A DNA stretch of 42,810 bases, taken from Myxococcales bacterium. Lineage in GTDB: Bacteria; Myxococcota_A; Polyangia; Polyangiales; Polyangiaceae. The first letter of the stretch is position 1. Each line of letters begins with the position of its first letter. The stretch covers positions 1 through 42,810 of the forward strand of contig JANXVA010000112.1 in assembly GCA_025351875.1 (NCBI GenBank), given 5' to 3'. This document shows positions 42,169-42,810 of this stretch, one piece after another. The translations under genes and the position numbers were made by a program. Below the pieces are notes generated by a model. It searched no databases. It worked only from the letters and a program-made list of their open reading frames with translations, and was not told the origin of the DNA.

Positions 42169-42810
42169 AGCCGGGCGTTCGCGGCATCGTCTCGCTCGGC
42201 GCGCTCCTCGCGGTCGTCCCGCTGACGGCGGCGGCCGCCCCGCCTGCGAAGCCCGGCGGCGGTGCGAAGACCGCCTGCCTCGCTTCTCACGAGGAGGCGC
42301 TCGCCCTGCGAAGCCAGAAGAAGCCGCACGCAGCACTCGAGAAGTTCGTCGCGTGCGCGCGCGTGGAGTGTCCGACGGTCGTGCGCAAGGAGTGCGGTGA
42401 GCAGGTCGCGCTCGTGGAGAAGGACGCGCCCACCGTCGTCCTCGAGGCACGCGACGAATCCGGTGCCGATACGACGGCCGTGAAGGTCTCGATGGATGGG
42501 AACGCCATCGCGTCTCGCCTCACCGGCGCTGCTGTCGACGTCGAGCCGGGCGAGCACCTGTTCCGGTTCGAGCGCGCCTCCGGCAAGGCGATCGAACAGC
42601 GCGTTCTCGTCGTGGAGGGGGAGAAGAACCGCAAGGTGGTCGCAGAGTTCGCTCCACCCGTCGCGAAGCCTCCGCCGGGCGAGAGTGGGCCGCCGCCGTC
42701 GCCGCACGAGTCGAAGCATGTGCCTGTCGTCGCTTACATCGTCGGCGGCGTCGCCGTTCTAGGGCTCGGATCCTTCGCGTTCTTCGCGCTCTCCGGGAAG
42801 GGCGCCGAGA
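42165..42810 (+). CDS. Secreted/membrane-anchored protein (3' partial)
   Basis: A frame open to the end of the window, beginning with TTG in a TTGA overlap with the kinase stop (42165-42168). It starts MKPGVRGIVSLGALLAVVPL, a clear signal peptide, followed by an AAAAPPAKP cleavage-like region. The next part is a helical Cys-bearing segment (ALEKFVACARVECPTVVRKEC), as in TPR-like starts, then a PEGA-like beta region (VKVSMDGNAIASRL, VDVEPGEHLFRFE), a Pro/Ser linker and a membrane helix (VVAYIVGGVAVLGLGSFAFF). This architecture is common in proteins encoded next to myxobacterial kinases. Its C-terminus and function are outside view. Confidence 0.8.
   Translation, partial: MKPGVRGIVSLGALLAVVPLTAAAAPPAKPGGGAKTACLASHEEALALRSQKKPHAALEKFVACARVECPTVVRKECGEQVALVEKDAPTVVLEARDESGADTTAVKVSMDGNAIASRLTGAAVDVEPGEHLFRFERASGKAIEQRVLVVEGEKNRKVVAEFAPPVAKPPPGESGPPPSPHESKHVPVVAYIVGGVAVLGLGSFAFFALSGKGAE

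Noticed and set aside
40318-42450. A 710-codon minus-strand frame opposite the Ser/Thr kinase
   Set aside because: No recognisable motif and Arg-rich; the kinase on the plus strand is certain.

Overview
The window is GC-rich, densely coding DNA that most resembles a soil myxobacterium of the Polyangia type; this is inferred from gene content alone. The clues are a DUF1592/DUF1588/DUF1585 plus DUF1552 gene pair, a TIGR02996 repeat-companion protein, cysteine-repeat lipoproteins, an FHA-AAA+-Fis regulator next to a serine/threonine kinase, and several frames that start at GTG or TTG and overlap the previous stop.

Layout. 1-2.5 kb: a c-type-heme-like DUF1588 protein and a Tat-exported DUF1552 partner. 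2.5-7.1 kb: an isolated FliR/SctT-like membrane protein, a MaoC-type enoyl-CoA hydratase 2, a zinc-ribbon membrane protein, a thiolase, a DUF2452 (C1orf50-like) protein and a small unknown. 7.2-10.7 kb: two overlapping membrane histidine kinases, the second with a degenerate ATP-binding domain, preceded by a 35-bp inverted repeat. 10.8-17.7 kb: a transposase fragment, then a Cus-type copper/silver efflux operon (small Cys/His protein, outer-membrane factor, adaptor with a metal-binding domain, RND pump). 17.7-25.4 kb: a very large unknown membrane protein, a lipoprotein, a VF530 protein, a Lys/Ala-rich coiled-coil protein, an arrestin-fold protein and a small membrane protein.

25.4-28.3 kb: a Kal-Kce fusion (two consecutive lysine-fermentation activities in one chain) overlapping trpE. 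28.4-30.1 kb: two convergent lipoproteins around a palindromic terminator. 30.2-33.5 kb: uppS-cdsA and gdhA. 33.5-35.2 kb: a scar region with a REP-associated-type transposase flanked by two frame-disrupted gene remnants. 35.3-38.7 kb: an alpha/beta hydrolase, a TIGR02996 protein, and a LysR regulator divergent from an NmrA-type oxidoreductase. 38.7 kb to the end: a regulatory island with palindromic sites, an FHA-AAA+-Fis regulator that lacks GAFTGA, a transmembrane Ser/Thr kinase and a secreted/anchored protein that runs off the window.

Most is ordinary chromosomal gene content. The points most worth a second look are the Kal-Kce fusion, the kinase/pseudokinase pair with its palindromic leader, the GAFTGA-less regulator beside a Ser/Thr kinase, the bacterial DUF2452 and arrestin-fold proteins, and the lone SctT-like protein.
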